From Eubacteriaceae bacterium Marseille-Q4139 (GTDB lineage Bacteria > Bacillota > Clostridia > Lachnospirales > Lachnospiraceae): 64,000 nt of DNA. Below the pieces are notes generated by a model. The model did not search any database. It saw nothing but the letters and a program-made list of their open reading frames with translations, and had not been told where the DNA came from. Both the position numbers and the translations under genes were made by a program. Within the stretch, counting starts at the first letter, position 1. Each line of letters begins with the position of its first letter. The stretch covers positions 1,564,365-1,628,364 of the forward strand of contig JAGTTQ010000001.1 in assembly GCA_018223415.1 (NCBI GenBank), read 5' to 3'. Below, piece after piece: positions 54,073-63,040 of this stretch.

Positions 54073-55701
54073 TTATTCCGGCAAGTCAATCTTGCCGACA
54101 AAAGAATAATAGATTTCGATTTCCTGTCTGCGGAGTTTTCCCCGACGTTTCCCGTCAAGGGATTCCGATTCATGGACAACGATTTTCTCAATCATTTCCC
54201 GCAAGAGGGTGGGGGTAAGTTCCTCAAAGGCAAGGTGTTTTCTCACAATCCCCATGAATTTCTCCGCGTTGACGGTGGCGGCCTGCGACTTGTCCAGTTC
54301 TTCCTGCAAACCGGCGGCGCGGTCTTTCAGTTCCCGCTGTTCCTGCTCGTAGTCTGCGGACAGTTCCATGAAACGCTCGTCGCTGATTTTCCCGCTTACG
54401 TTGTCCTCATACAGACGCTTGATAATGCGGCTGATTTCGGAAATGCGCTCCTGTACCTGTTCAAGCTGCTTGGTGGCTGCGGCGGTCTTTCTCTTGCCGC
54501 CGATTTCGTTCTGCTGGATAAGCAGCTTGACAAAGCGGCTCTCATGCTTGGCGGCGTATTCCGTCACTTGCCGGAGATTGGAGAGGACACCGGCGGTCAA
54601 AAGGTCGGTGCGGATAAAGTGCGCCGTACAGTCGCGGGTGCGCTTTTTGTAGCTGCCGCAGATGTAGCAGTCCTGTTTCCGCTTTTCCGTCTGGTATCTC
54701 TGCTGATAGAGGACGCTGCCGCAGTCGGCGCAGAACAGCATACCGGAGAACAAGCCCACTTCATCATAGCGGTTAGGGCGTTTGCGCTGCTTGCGTAACT
54801 CCTGCACACGCTCCCATGTTTCCGCGTCGATAATCGGCTCATGGTGGCCGGGGAAAATCGCCTGCTTTTCAATGGGGTTCTCTACGCTGTGCTTGGTCTT
54901 GTAAGAGGGCTTTTCCGTCTTGAAGTTTACCAGACAGCCGGTGTACTCCCGGTTTTCAAGGATATGCACGACGGTATTGGTCGCCCACTTACATTCATAG
55001 CCGGGGTGGTAGCGGCGGGTGCTGCCCGTCCTGCGGTATTCCAGTGTTCCCGGCGTGGGGATTTGCTGCTCCGTAAGCATACGGGCAATCTTGGTCGGGC
55101 CGTTCCCCGCAAGGCAAAGCTGGTAAATCTTCTGTACGACCGGGGCGGTTTCCTCGTCCATGATGTAATTCTCGTCCTCGTCCATGAGGTAGCCATATAC
55201 CGGCTTACTGGTAATGGGCTTTCCGCTCATGCCTTTGGCTCTTTTGACAGCCTTGATTTTCTTGCTCGTATCTCTCACCAGCCATTCATTGAACAGATTT
55301 CGCAGCGGGGTAAAATCGTTGTCCATGCCGCCGTTTTCGCTGTCCACGTTGTCATTGACAGCGATAAACCGCACGCCCTTTTGGGGGAACAGCATTTCCG
55401 TATAAAATCCCACTTGCAAGTAGTTTCGCCCTAACCGGCTCATGTCCTTGACGATGACGGTGCCGACTTTCCCGGCCTCTATGTCCGCAAGCATGGACTG
55501 AAAACCGGGGCGGTCAAAGTTCGCGCCGGAAAAGCCGTCGTCGGTGTACCAGCGCAGGTTTGTAAAGCCGTTCTGCTTGGCGTAGGTTTCCAAAATCCGC
55601 TTTTGGTTGGATATGGAATTGCTCTCGCCTTGCAACTCGTCCTCATGGGACAATCTCGGATAAAGGGCGGTGATGAGGTTTTGGGTGGCTCGTCTTAACA
55701 T
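54073..55701 (-). CDS. large serine recombinase of element 2 (TnpX/TndX-like)
   Basis: 542 residues, complete. Catalytic region with PRLSHEDELQGESNSISNQK (active serine) and VIVKDMSRLGRNYLQVG, recombinase domain, zinc ribbon CADCGSVLYQQRY with CYICGSY, a coiled coil (QLEQVQERISEISRIIKRLY) and C-terminal DNA-binding part. It would excise and insert element 2 at the GC-core ends. AAACGGAGGAATTT precedes the start. Confidence 0.93.
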   Translation of the reverse strand: MLRRATQNLITALYPRLSHEDELQGESNSISNQKRILETYAKQNGFTNLRWYTDDGFSGANFDRPGFQSMLADIEAGKVGTVIVKDMSRLGRNYLQVGFYTEMLFPQKGVRFIAVNDNVDSENGGMDNDFTPLRNLFNEWLVRDTSKKIKAVKRAKGMSGKPITSKPVYGYLMDEDENYIMDEETAPVVQKIYQLCLAGNGPTKIARMLTEQQIPTPGTLEYRRTGSTRRYHPGYECKWATNTVVHILENREYTGCLVNFKTEKPSYKTKHSVENPIEKQAIFPGHHEPIIDAETWERVQELRKQRKRPNRYDEVGLFSGMLFCADCGSVLYQQRYQTEKRKQDCYICGSYKKRTRDCTAHFIRTDLLTAGVLSNLRQVTEYAAKHESRFVKLLIQQNEIGGKRKTAAATKQLEQVQERISEISRIIKRLYEDNVSGKISDERFMELSADYEQEQRELKDRAAGLQEELDKSQAATVNAEKFMGIVRKHLAFEELTPTLLREMIEKIVVHESESLDGKRRGKLRRQEIEIYYSFVGKIDLPE

Positions 55702-55812
55702 AAATTCCTCCGTTTCCGACAGCCAGCCCCACTATTCCGTAGCTTGATTGTACCACGGAACAGGGCTGTCTGTATAGCGGTAAAATCGTCAAAGTTGATT
55801 CTTTATGATTTG

Positions 55813-55992
55813 TCAAATTGACGGTTGTTGTGTAGCGGTTTCGGCTTTCAGCACTTTTTCCATTTTGTCGGCGGCGGTTTCGGTGCTGCTCTCCTTGAAA
55901 AAGCCGGACACAACAAGGACGGTGTTCCCCATGCGGATTTCCGTCACGCAGTCCGGGCGGCGGGCGGCGCGGTCTGCTTTTCGTTCTATCAT
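55813..55992 (-). CDS. tnpW: TnpW-like transposon protein
   Basis: 59 residues from the ATG at 55992: PDCVTEIRMGNTVLVVSGFF and KESSTETAADKMEKVL are the TnpW pattern. It overlaps the ATPase stop by ATGA. Function unknown, perhaps an accessory to the recombinase. Confidence 0.8.
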   Translation of the reverse strand: MIERKADRAARRPDCVTEIRMGNTVLVVSGFFKESSTETAADKMEKVLKAETATQQPSI

Positions 55993-56831
55993 AGGCAGTT
56001 CTCCTTTCCTCCGGCTAACAGCGTTTTCAATCGTTCCAGCTTGCTCTGCGCTTTCCCCTTGCGGAAGTTCCCGCCGGTAAAGCGGACGGGCGGACACATC
56101 TCAATCAGCCGGTCATAAATCCGGGCGTGGGCGGTGTCCTTTGGGTGCTGTAATTCCTGCAAGGTCAAATTGGTGGTAACGATTAGGGGCTTGCCGCTGC
56201 GGTAGCGGCTGTCTATGACGTTGTAAACCTGCTCTAAGCCGTATTCCGTCCCGCGCTCCATGCCAAAATCGTCAATGATAAGCAGGGGATAGCGGCAAAG
56301 GCGGGAAATGTACTCGTTCCTGCCCTCAAAGCTGGCGGCAAGGTCGTTTAGGATAGCGGCAAAGTTCGTCATGTAGACGGGGATTTCTTTCTCCATGAGG
56401 GCGTTGGCGATACAGCCCGCAAGGTAGCTTTTGCCGGTGCCGACGCTCCCCCAGAACAGACAGCCCAGATTTTCCGCGTATTCCTGTTCCCATTCCTCCA
56501 CATAGCGGCGGGCGGTGGCAGTCTGCGGGTTCTGGCCGTTGTCATTCTCGAATGTCCAGCCCCGCATGGTCTGGTCGGGAAAGCCCCGGCGTTTTAATTC
56601 CTCTACGGCGTCAAGGTGGCGGCGGCGTTCCTCGGCGGCCTGCCGTTCCTCCCGGATTTTCCGCTGGCAGTCGCACTCTGCCGGGTGGCGGTCACGCCCG
56701 AACAGCGTCTTTCCCTCCGGGAAATAGGATTCTTTGGGCTTGCGGCACTTGCCGCAGTACAGTAAACCGTCCTCGCCGGTGTAGTCCTCCGGCTCCGGGG
56801 CGGCGGTCATATTTGAAAACATGGTGTTCAT
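55989..56831 (-). CDS. DnaC/IstB-like AAA+ ATPase
   Basis: 280 residues. N-terminal zinc region (CGKCRKPKESYFP, CDCQRKIRE), Walker A FWGSVGTGKSYLAG, Walker B LLIIDDFGMER and sensor VTTNLTLQEL. A helicase-loader-type ATPase, likely acting with the RepA-like protein in element 2 replication or transfer. GAAGGAGAGAGCCT precedes the ATG. Confidence 0.88.
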   Translation of the reverse strand: MNTMFSNMTAAPEPEDYTGEDGLLYCGKCRKPKESYFPEGKTLFGRDRHPAECDCQRKIREERQAAEERRRHLDAVEELKRRGFPDQTMRGWTFENDNGQNPQTATARRYVEEWEQEYAENLGCLFWGSVGTGKSYLAGCIANALMEKEIPVYMTNFAAILNDLAASFEGRNEYISRLCRYPLLIIDDFGMERGTEYGLEQVYNVIDSRYRSGKPLIVTTNLTLQELQHPKDTAHARIYDRLIEMCPPVRFTGGNFRKGKAQSKLERLKTLLAGGKENCL

Positions 56832-57574
56832 AGGCTCTCTCCTTCCTCGCATGAGTAGTCCGGCAGGCCGGTTTCGGCTCCCTTTTTGTCATTGTCCGCC
56901 CATATCCGCAGGGCGGCGGCGTAGTTCTGATAGGTTTTCCCATTGGCGGCAAGGTAGCGGCTCATTTCCTCGATAAGCCGCTCCAGCCTGTCCGGGAAGT
57001 CGGCCTGCAACTCGGCGTACTCGGTTTCTGACAGATAGATATTTCCATAGCGGCCATAGGCGGGGGCGGGCGGCTCCCCACTCACTCCCATTGTTTGGCT
57101 CTCTGTAAGGTTGTTTATATTAGTTTTGTTAGGGGTCGGATTTCCGACCATCATAGGGTCGGGTTTCCGACCGTCATAAGGTCGCTTTTCCGTACTTATG
57201 AGGGTCGCTTTTCCGACCGTCATAGGGTCGGAAAACTGTACTACTGGGATAGGCGGCACTTTTACATAAATCCGGTTGGGCGCGGAAAATCCCCTCCGTT
57301 CCCGTTCTAAAAGCCCCGCAGCGTCCAGTTCGTTCAATGCCCCTTTGACAGCGGTACAGCCCTTGTCCAGCATTTCCGCTATCTCTGCTACGGGATAGAA
57401 CACATAAATCCTGCCCTCGTCGTCCTGCCAGCCGTTCTTCTGCGACAGGGTGGAACGGTCTAACAGCAGCGCATACAGCAGCTTGGCGGTCTGGGAGATG
57501 TCCATTTTCAGCAGGAAACGGGGATAAGGCAGGTAGGGCGGCAGCTTTGTTTCGGCTGTGATATATTCAGCGAT
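56828..57574 (-). CDS. RepA_N-type replication initiator of element 2, start uncertain
   Basis: About 250 residues with the winged-helix RepA_N domain: ITAETKLPPYLPYPRFLL, TAKLLYALLLDRSTLSQKNG, IYVFYPVAEIAEMLDKG. AAAGGAGG is 8 bases before ATC (57574), but no ATG, GTG or TTG occurs there in frame; earlier in-frame starts lack a ribosome site. The start codon may be mutated or unusual. It overlaps the ATPase start by ATGA. Confidence 0.8.
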   Translation of the reverse strand: MAEYITAETKLPPYLPYPRFLLKMDISQTAKLLYALLLDRSTLSQKNGWQDDEGRIYVFYPVAEIAEMLDKGCTAVKGALNELDAAGLLERERRGFSAPNRIYVKVPPIPVVQFSDPMTVGKATLISTEKRPYDGRKPDPMMVGNPTPNKTNINNLTESQTMGVSGEPPAPAYGRYGNIYLSETEYAELQADFPDRLERLIEEMSRYLAANGKTYQNYAAALRIWADNDKKGAETGLPDYSCEEGESL

Positions 57575-57767
57575 AAGGGTCGCCTCCTTTCCCGGCGGGC
57601 GGCTTTGCCCTCTTGGAAACAAAAGGCGGACAGTCGATAATGGTCGCCCGGAAACTCTGCTTACAGGTGCGGCGGCACTTGCGGCAAAGGGGATTGTATG
57701 TGATACAGTTGCGCTCATTGAGGAAAAACGCCCATTCCTGCTTGCGTTTCTTACTCATTCTCGGCAT
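57567..57767 (-). CDS. small cysteine-containing protein of element 2
   Basis: 66 residues, basic, with NPLCRKCRRTCKQSFRATII, a probable zinc knuckle. GGAGCCGCT precedes the ATG. Widespread as an unnamed gene next to repA in similar elements. Confidence 0.65.
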   Translation of the reverse strand: MPRMSKKRKQEWAFFLNERNCITYNPLCRKCRRTCKQSFRATIIDCPPFVSKRAKPPAGKGGDPYR

Positions 57768-57950
57768 AGCGGCTCCTTTCTGCCGTTCCTATCGGGATAA
57801 TGGGATAGGCGGCGTTTTGTGTATCGTTTCGGTGTCATTTTCAAGGTTTTTCTGCCCTGTACGCCCCTTGAAAAATCCGGATGGTATTGCGGATAGGGGA
57901 AGTACCGGCAGTCTGTTTTGTAGGTTCTCGGTATCAGTCCGGGGCGGTTT

Positions 57951-59585
57951 TTATCGGTCTAAATCTTGCCGCCTGCCGCGCTGCGGCTCATTCCGGCGTA
58001 ACATCTGGTCGATATTGCCCTTGACGGTCTGAAGGTGACGGACGCGCTCTTTCTGCTCCCGGTAGTCGTGATACAGCCCGTCTTTCTGGACGATAAGTTC
58101 CTCAATCTCGGCCTGCAACGCTTTCCGGGCGGGCAGCTTGGAAATACCATGCTCCCGGAAATAGTGGGCGGCTGCGTCGGCTATAATAAACTCGCTTTCG
58201 TGCGCCTGCCGGTAAGCTGCGCGGGCTTTCTCGGACTTCTGGGCTTTCAGCCCGTCCCGGACAGGCTTGGTCTTGGCGTAGGCAAGTACCTGCCGCTGCA
58301 ATTCCTTTTTCCCGGACAGCTTCTTTTCCAGTGCTTTCAGCTCGCCGGTGGTCTGGCGCAATCCCTCATGGGCGGCGGCAAGGGCAGTTTCCAGTTCTTC
58401 CGGGGAAGTAAAGCCGTACTCCTGGTAGGCGTTCAGCGTCGCCGCCATTTGTTTGAGGTTGTGCATGGTCGCCCATTTCTCATATCCGCGCCCCTTGCCC
58501 TCGGACAGTTTCTTTTGAATGTCGATAAGCCGCTGTACGCCGTCCTGTTTCGGGGCGGTCTGCGTGGCTTTTTCGCGCTGTACGCTGGTTTTCTCCTGCC
58601 GGGGATATTCGGACATGGCGGCGGTCTTTTCTGCGGCTCTGACGGCGTTCTGCTCTAATTTCGCAAGGACGGCGGCGCGGTCAAAACCGTCGCCTAACTT
58701 CCGGGCGGTAATGGGCTTTGCCCTGTCCGGCGTGAGGTAGCTAAGCCGCCCCCGGCTCTCCTTGACGGTCACGCCCTCCCGCAAAAGCAGCGCGGAAAAT
58801 TCGTCATAGCTGGTGGCGGTGGCAAGGGCTTTCCCTATGGTCTGCCGCAGCTTGTCCTTGTCCGTTTCAAACTTGGTCTGCCGGGGCGTGATACCGTCCG
58901 CAATCATGGGCGCGTTCTTCTTATCAAGGGCAAGCTGCCCTTTCTTCCGCGCCCAGTATTCCCGGTCTGTGACGCGGTTTTTGCTGCCGTTCAAAAGGTC
59001 TATCTGGTAAAGCCCCTCCCGGTGACACATCTCCATGACTTCGGCTTTGAAGTAGCGCATAGCAGCGTCGGTACAGCGGTGCTTACAGCCGTCCTTTGTG
59101 TCCGCCGGTCTGTCCATGTAGGGCAGGAACGGTACTTCCTCAACTCGCAGACTGTTAATGACGATATGCACATGAATGTTGCCGCTGTGGTTATGCCCGT
59201 CCGGGTGGGTGCATACAAGGGCTTGGTGTCCGGGGAAATGTTCCCGGCAAAACTGTTCCCCTAATTCCTGCGCCCGGTCTGCGGTCAAGCCGTTGTCCGG
59301 CGCGTCGCGGGGGTCAAAGCTGATGATATAGTGGTGGCTCTTTACGTCCTCCCGCCGCTGGTTTTTCCCATAGCGGAGATTGGAACGCATACAGGCAACG
59401 GCAAAATCCTCGCCGCCGCAGTTCAATGTAGACAGCCGGTAGCCCTCGCGGGGAATGAGCCGCCCGTTTTCATCAAGGACGGGTTTCATGGTAAACTCGT
59501 CATGCTCGAACATGAGGTAACGCTCGGCGGCTCCGTAGTCGGCGTTTTTAGAGTTGATATGCTTGAGTGTTGCCAACAGCGTCAC
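57951..59585 (-). CDS. relaxase/mobilization protein of element 2
   Basis: 544 residues. The N-terminal nuclease domain has HPDGHNHSGNIHVHIVINSL as metal-binding histidines and LMFEHDEF upstream with the likely tyrosine; a long helical C-terminal half follows (ELEKALKKLSG-type coiled region). It would nick the candidate oriT at about 60015. Start GTG 59585, or TTG 59576, whose spacing is better. Confidence 0.88.
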   Translation of the reverse strand: MTLLATLKHINSKNADYGAAERYLMFEHDEFTMKPVLDENGRLIPREGYRLSTLNCGGEDFAVACMRSNLRYGKNQRREDVKSHHYIISFDPRDAPDNGLTADRAQELGEQFCREHFPGHQALVCTHPDGHNHSGNIHVHIVINSLRVEEVPFLPYMDRPADTKDGCKHRCTDAAMRYFKAEVMEMCHREGLYQIDLLNGSKNRVTDREYWARKKGQLALDKKNAPMIADGITPRQTKFETDKDKLRQTIGKALATATSYDEFSALLLREGVTVKESRGRLSYLTPDRAKPITARKLGDGFDRAAVLAKLEQNAVRAAEKTAAMSEYPRQEKTSVQREKATQTAPKQDGVQRLIDIQKKLSEGKGRGYEKWATMHNLKQMAATLNAYQEYGFTSPEELETALAAAHEGLRQTTGELKALEKKLSGKKELQRQVLAYAKTKPVRDGLKAQKSEKARAAYRQAHESEFIIADAAAHYFREHGISKLPARKALQAEIEELIVQKDGLYHDYREQKERVRHLQTVKGNIDQMLRRNEPQRGRRQDLDR

Positions 59586-59946
59586 CTACTTTCTGTAAGA
59601 CCTCGTATTTGAGGGCGGCAAGGTCGGAAACGGCGGCGCGTACCTCGCCGGACAGGGCGTTGTAGGGTGCGCCGTACTCGTTGAGATACCGGGCTATCTG
59701 GTTTAGGTTGCCGCCGATCCGCCCGTACTCGGCGGCTAACTTCCCGACAGCGGCCAGCAATTCATCATTGACCGCCGACACATGGACAACGGGGCGTATG
59801 GTTGCCCGCCGTATGGCCTGCCGGAGAAATTCGGACTGGCTGATACCGTAAGGGGCAAGCCGCTCTGTGAAGTCGGCGTATTCTTCCTCGGACAGCCGGG
59901 TTTTCACAACGCGGCTGCGGTGGGGCGTGTTGTATTTCTTTCGCAT
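59548..59946 (-). CDS. mobC: MobC-like relaxosome protein of element 2
   Basis: 132 residues: ribbon-helix-helix start (RSRVVKTRLSEEEYADFTER), GISQSEFLRQAI, then GGNLNQIARYLNEYGAPYNA. AAGGAGGTCACGACC precedes the ATG at 59946. Overlaps the relaxase start, indicating coupling. Confidence 0.88.
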   Translation of the reverse strand: MRKKYNTPHRSRVVKTRLSEEEYADFTERLAPYGISQSEFLRQAIRRATIRPVVHVSAVNDELLAAVGKLAAEYGRIGGNLNQIARYLNEYGAPYNALSGEVRAAVSDLAALKYEVLQKVGDAVGNTQAYQL

Positions 59947-60014
59947 GGTCGTGACCTCCTTTCTTTGCCGCATGAGCGCGGCGGGGATAAGCGGCGCAAG
60001 CCGCCATAGCAGGG

Positions 60015-60036
60015 TTTGGGGAAGGCACTCCCCAAC
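60015..60036. other. candidate oriT dyad of element 2
   Basis: TTGGGGAAGGCACTCCCCAA preceded by GCAGGGT and followed by CAAG, about 70 bases upstream of mobC. Matches the dyad beside the relaxase of element 1. Confidence 0.55.
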
Positions 60037-60689
60037 AAGTTTCCCGCAGGGGCAAAATGAGCGGTAAGCGAATTTTGGTACTGTGGTAGAAACTTGCTCT
60101 TAGTAAGCCGCAGACTTCCCCCTATCCGGCACATAGCCCCCGGCGCGGGGGTGGGGAAAGCTGATACCGGCGGGAAATATCCAGTTGCGGCGGGGATGGG
60201 GCTGCGGTGTGCCGTTTCCTTTTGCCGCTCATAAAGCGAATGGGACGGCGGTTTTTACCCGCTGTTCTTCCTTTCCGCTAAAGATACACTTGGAGAGGGC
60301 TTTTCTGCCCGCTGTTCGGGAATTTTTACAAATTTTCTCTCGTTTCTTATAGTTCCGGCGGCGTGGGAAATGCCAAAGGTGGGGCAGATTTCCTCCGCTC
60401 AATCCCAACTCCCCAAAAAAGATGAAAAATGCCAAATGGAATGAAAAGTTCTCCCTATTCCCTACAAACCATGAAAAAGGGAAAATGACGGAGATTTCAT
60501 AAAATTTTTCTCTTTGTACCTAAAGACGGACAACTTTTCAAAATGCCAAATGGACGACAAAAAAAGCAGCAAATCTTTTCAGACTTACTGCTTTTCGCTG
60601 CCGCCGGTGGCGGTAGATTATTCAATTAGTTTTACAAACTGGGATTTGTTGATTTTTTCTGTTGCGCTCATTTCTTGATAATGTAAAAG
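60037..60689. other. gene-free stretch with iteron-like repeats
   Basis: No supportable gene in about 650 bases. AAATGCCAAATGGA occurs exactly at 60427-60440 and 60541-60554, and a partial copy AAATGCCAAAGG at 60368-60379. These may be iterons for the RepA-like protein. The GC content falls towards the acetyltransferase gene. Confidence 0.5.
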
Positions 60690-61184
60690 TTAAACCAGGG
60701 TTTTTGTTAAACGTGTTCCAATGGTTAAATACGGCTCACCCAAATATTCGTTTTCTTCAATTACATAGCCATTCTTTTGATAAAACGATATAGCGGCCGT
60801 ATTTTCCTGAAATGCCCATATAACGATTTCTTGATAACCTCGCTTTTTAGCTTCTCGTTCAGAAAAAGAAATACATTGGCTGCCGATATTATGTCCTTGT
60901 GCTTCCGGTCTTACATAAATACGCCAAATCTCAAAAGCTCCTTTTTTATCCATATCTGCTGTATCGCCTATTGATAATAGCGCTAATATCTGGCCTTGTT
61001 CTTCCCAAACATATTCCAATAGCCGTCTTGATTGGAAGTCATGCCTTAGTTCCTCTGCGCGTTTTTTACAACCATCTTCATTTAGCAAAAGTGGATTTAC
61101 ATAATCTGAATATGTCTTTTTCCAATTTGTATTCACTATATCAATCGCTATATTATAATCTTTCTCTGCTAAAGGTCGTATCAT
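60690..61184 (-). CDS. GNAT-family N-acetyltransferase
   Basis: 164 residues with the acetyl-CoA motif VRPEAQGHNIGSQCISFSE and EIVIWAFQENTAAISFYQKN. AT-rich cargo of element 2; substrate unknown. AGAGGAACAAATTT precedes the ATG. Confidence 0.88.
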   Translation of the reverse strand: MIRPLAEKDYNIAIDIVNTNWKKTYSDYVNPLLLNEDGCKKRAEELRHDFQSRRLLEYVWEEQGQILALLSIGDTADMDKKGAFEIWRIYVRPEAQGHNIGSQCISFSEREAKKRGYQEIVIWAFQENTAAISFYQKNGYVIEENEYLGEPYLTIGTRLTKTLV

Positions 61185-61238
61185 AAATTTGTTCCTCTAA
61201 CTTGACTGCTAATTTTTTCAGCTCTATAAACTGGGATT

Positions 61239-61763
61239 TTATGAGATAATTTCTGCTATATGGTTTAAGGAATTGAAATCAACAAAGTCAACTTTTGAGT
61301 TAAAAGTTTCTATCATAGCTTTAATCTCAGCAGTTTTCTTTTCTTCTGGCAATTTTTTTGCCTTGTTATATAAAAGTGTCATCATTGTTTTATGCTTAAA
61401 AGTCAACTTTTGGTAATCAATCCCACCTCTTAAATGAAAAACAGATGAATCTTTTAATAAATGCTCTGGCACTTGTTTTCTTATGGAATTTCTGATATTG
61501 CTTATATTTGCCTTATCACACACATCTGCTAATCCAACTGTCACGATAACCAGCTTTGTATTTGAAGATAATTTTTTAACTGTATTCTTTAACCCTTTAA
61601 TGCCACCTGCATATAAACCACCAAAATAGATTATTCGCTCATAATCAGTTAAGGTTTTTATATCCTCATAGCTGATAACTGGAAAATCCGTCATTTCTGC
61701 AAATTTTTCTGCATATCGCTTTGTTGTGCCATACTGACTGCCATATATAATTAAAGTATTCAT
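61239..61763 (-). CDS. flavodoxin-domain protein
   Basis: 174 residues beginning with an FMN-binding loop (TLIIYGSQYGTTKRYAEKF). The YERIIYFGGLYAGGIKGLKN and VTVGLADV segments match flavodoxin-like proteins (protoporphyrinogen-oxidase-type HemG fold). Probably an electron carrier or reductase; role as cargo unknown. GGAGGAAATAT precedes the start. Adjacent to the GNAT gene on the same strand. Confidence 0.82.
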   Translation of the reverse strand: MNTLIIYGSQYGTTKRYAEKFAEMTDFPVISYEDIKTLTDYERIIYFGGLYAGGIKGLKNTVKKLSSNTKLVIVTVGLADVCDKANISNIRNSIRKQVPEHLLKDSSVFHLRGGIDYQKLTFKHKTMMTLLYNKAKKLPEEKKTAEIKAMIETFNSKVDFVDFNSLNHIAEIIS

Positions 61764-61842
61764 ATATTTCCTCCACAACTTCCAATTTGTCACTGGCTTT
61801 ATTATACTCTATTTCGTCACATAAGTATAGCTGTATGCGGCG

Positions 61843-62046
61843 TTATCTGCCAAACTCATATTTAAAAATTGCGGTCAATAGCTTTTCTGTGATGTAGTCC
61901 TCTGTGTCCTGGTCTACCCGTCCATCAACAAGAGAGTAATAACAGATAAGTCCCCGGTAATGCTGTAAAACAGTGTTGACCGCCTCCGGCTCGCCGCTGG
62001 TGGCTTTGATGATTATTTCGTATGGGAGAAGTCGGTTATTCCTCAT
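61843..62046 (-). CDS. HTH protein, Tn916 Orf8-like
   Basis: 67 residues: LPYEIIIKATSGEPEAVNTV and QHYRGLICYYS, as in the helix-turn-helix regulators paired with sigma factors of Tn916-like elements. It overlaps the sigma gene stop by 11 bases, so the two are coupled. Confidence 0.8.
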   Translation of the reverse strand: MRNNRLLPYEIIIKATSGEPEAVNTVLQHYRGLICYYSLVDGRVDQDTEDYITEKLLTAIFKYEFGR

Positions 62047-62482
62047 GCGCCATTCCCTCCATTTCCTCATAAAGCCGCCGTATGGACTTGCGGATATGGC
62101 GGCCGGTCGCGCTGCGGCTGCGCCCGTACAGCTTGCCGATTTTCTCCTGTGAAATGCGGCGGTAAAAGGATAGGTAAAGCATTTCCTGTTCTTCTACCGG
62201 CAGACGGGAGAGAGCTTGTACCAGCAGGCCGTTGTTCAAGATAACCGTATCGCCGCAAAGGTTCAGTATGTATTCCTCGTCCGGCTCCGGGGCTTGAAAA
62301 CATTTATCGTTCGTGCCTAAAGGGTGATATTTTTCTTCTGTGAGGTATTCAAGGGATATTTCTCTTTTGTATTTGCGGTTCCTTGTTCTGACAGCAGTAC
62401 ACATAGCGTTGCGGATAACGACTTTACAAAAAGCGTGGAACGTGTACTCGATATGCTCTTTGTATTCTTCCGTACAGGTCAT
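62036..62482 (-). CDS. sigma-70 family factor of element 2
   Basis: 148 residues. Region 2-like N-terminus (FHAFCKVVIRNAMCTAVRTR) and a region 4 HTH (RRISQEKIGKLYGRSRSATG). GAGGAAAGGGGGAA precedes the ATG at 62482. Likely controls element 2 transfer genes. A hairpin (62547-62575) lies in its leader. Confidence 0.85.
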   Translation of the reverse strand: MTCTEEYKEHIEYTFHAFCKVVIRNAMCTAVRTRNRKYKREISLEYLTEEKYHPLGTNDKCFQAPEPDEEYILNLCGDTVILNNGLLVQALSRLPVEEQEMLYLSFYRRISQEKIGKLYGRSRSATGRHIRKSIRRLYEEMEGMAHEE

Positions 62483-62546
62483 GGAAATTCCCCCTTTCCT
62501 CAAAGGCTTGTGCATGGTTGACGGGCTGCATTTATGATAAACAGGG

Positions 62547-62575
62547 GGCGGCAGCACTCTTTGCTGTCGCCCCTT
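62547..62575. other. strong hairpin upstream of the sigma-factor gene
   Basis: GGGGCGGCAGCA and TGCTGTCGCCCC pair nearly perfectly around CTCTT, 65 bases before the sigma start. Attenuator or operator; no T-tract follows on the minus strand. Confidence 0.5.
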
Positions 62576-62704
62576 GATTACCCTCCTGCAAAGACGGGCG
62601 GGGCTGTCAACGGCGGCGCGGTACGCGGCGTTCATCTTGACCGTTGGCTGGCTCGGCTGGCTTTGCTATATAATATTCACTAATCTTTTCCGCGCAATTT
62701 GATT

Positions 62705-63028
62705 TTAAAGATTACCAAATAGGGAAATATAAATCAATCCGATTGTTCCTATGGCAATGAAACTTAACGCCAAACCGACTCTTTTTTTTCGAGAGTCAAA
62801 TTCTCTTCTTGAACTATCCGTCATATTAGAGGGATACTTATTTCTACCGATTAGGTATAATAAAAGACCACCACCGCCATTTCCACTAAGTGAAAAAATG
62901 CCCCAAAAATTAGGGTGTTTCAATCCTCTGCTTTCTGCATCAAGAGCTACTAATCTGAAAAGTTGATAAATAAAAGTAAATGCACCTAATAAAACCATAA
63001 ATACAAAAGTAGTTGCTAAAACTATCAT
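62705..63028 (-). CDS. small two-helix membrane protein
   Basis: 107 residues with helices ATTFVFMVLLGAFTFIYQLF and LALSFIAIGTIGLIYISLFG, and a glycine-rich loop between. TAGGAGGAATTAGTA precedes the ATG. It follows the XRE/membrane regulator by 12 bases, so regulator and target may form an operon. Confidence 0.7.
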   Translation of the reverse strand: MIVLATTFVFMVLLGAFTFIYQLFRLVALDAESRGLKHPNFWGIFSLSGNGGGGLLLYLIGRNKYPSNMTDSSRREFDSRKKRVGLALSFIAIGTIGLIYISLFGNL

Positions 63029-63040
63029 TACTAATTCCTC

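Noticed and set aside
60229..60435. Minus-strand frame of 68 codons upstream of the element 2 mobC gene
   Set aside because: No ribosome site, mixed composition, and it overlaps the iteron-like region; probably chance.
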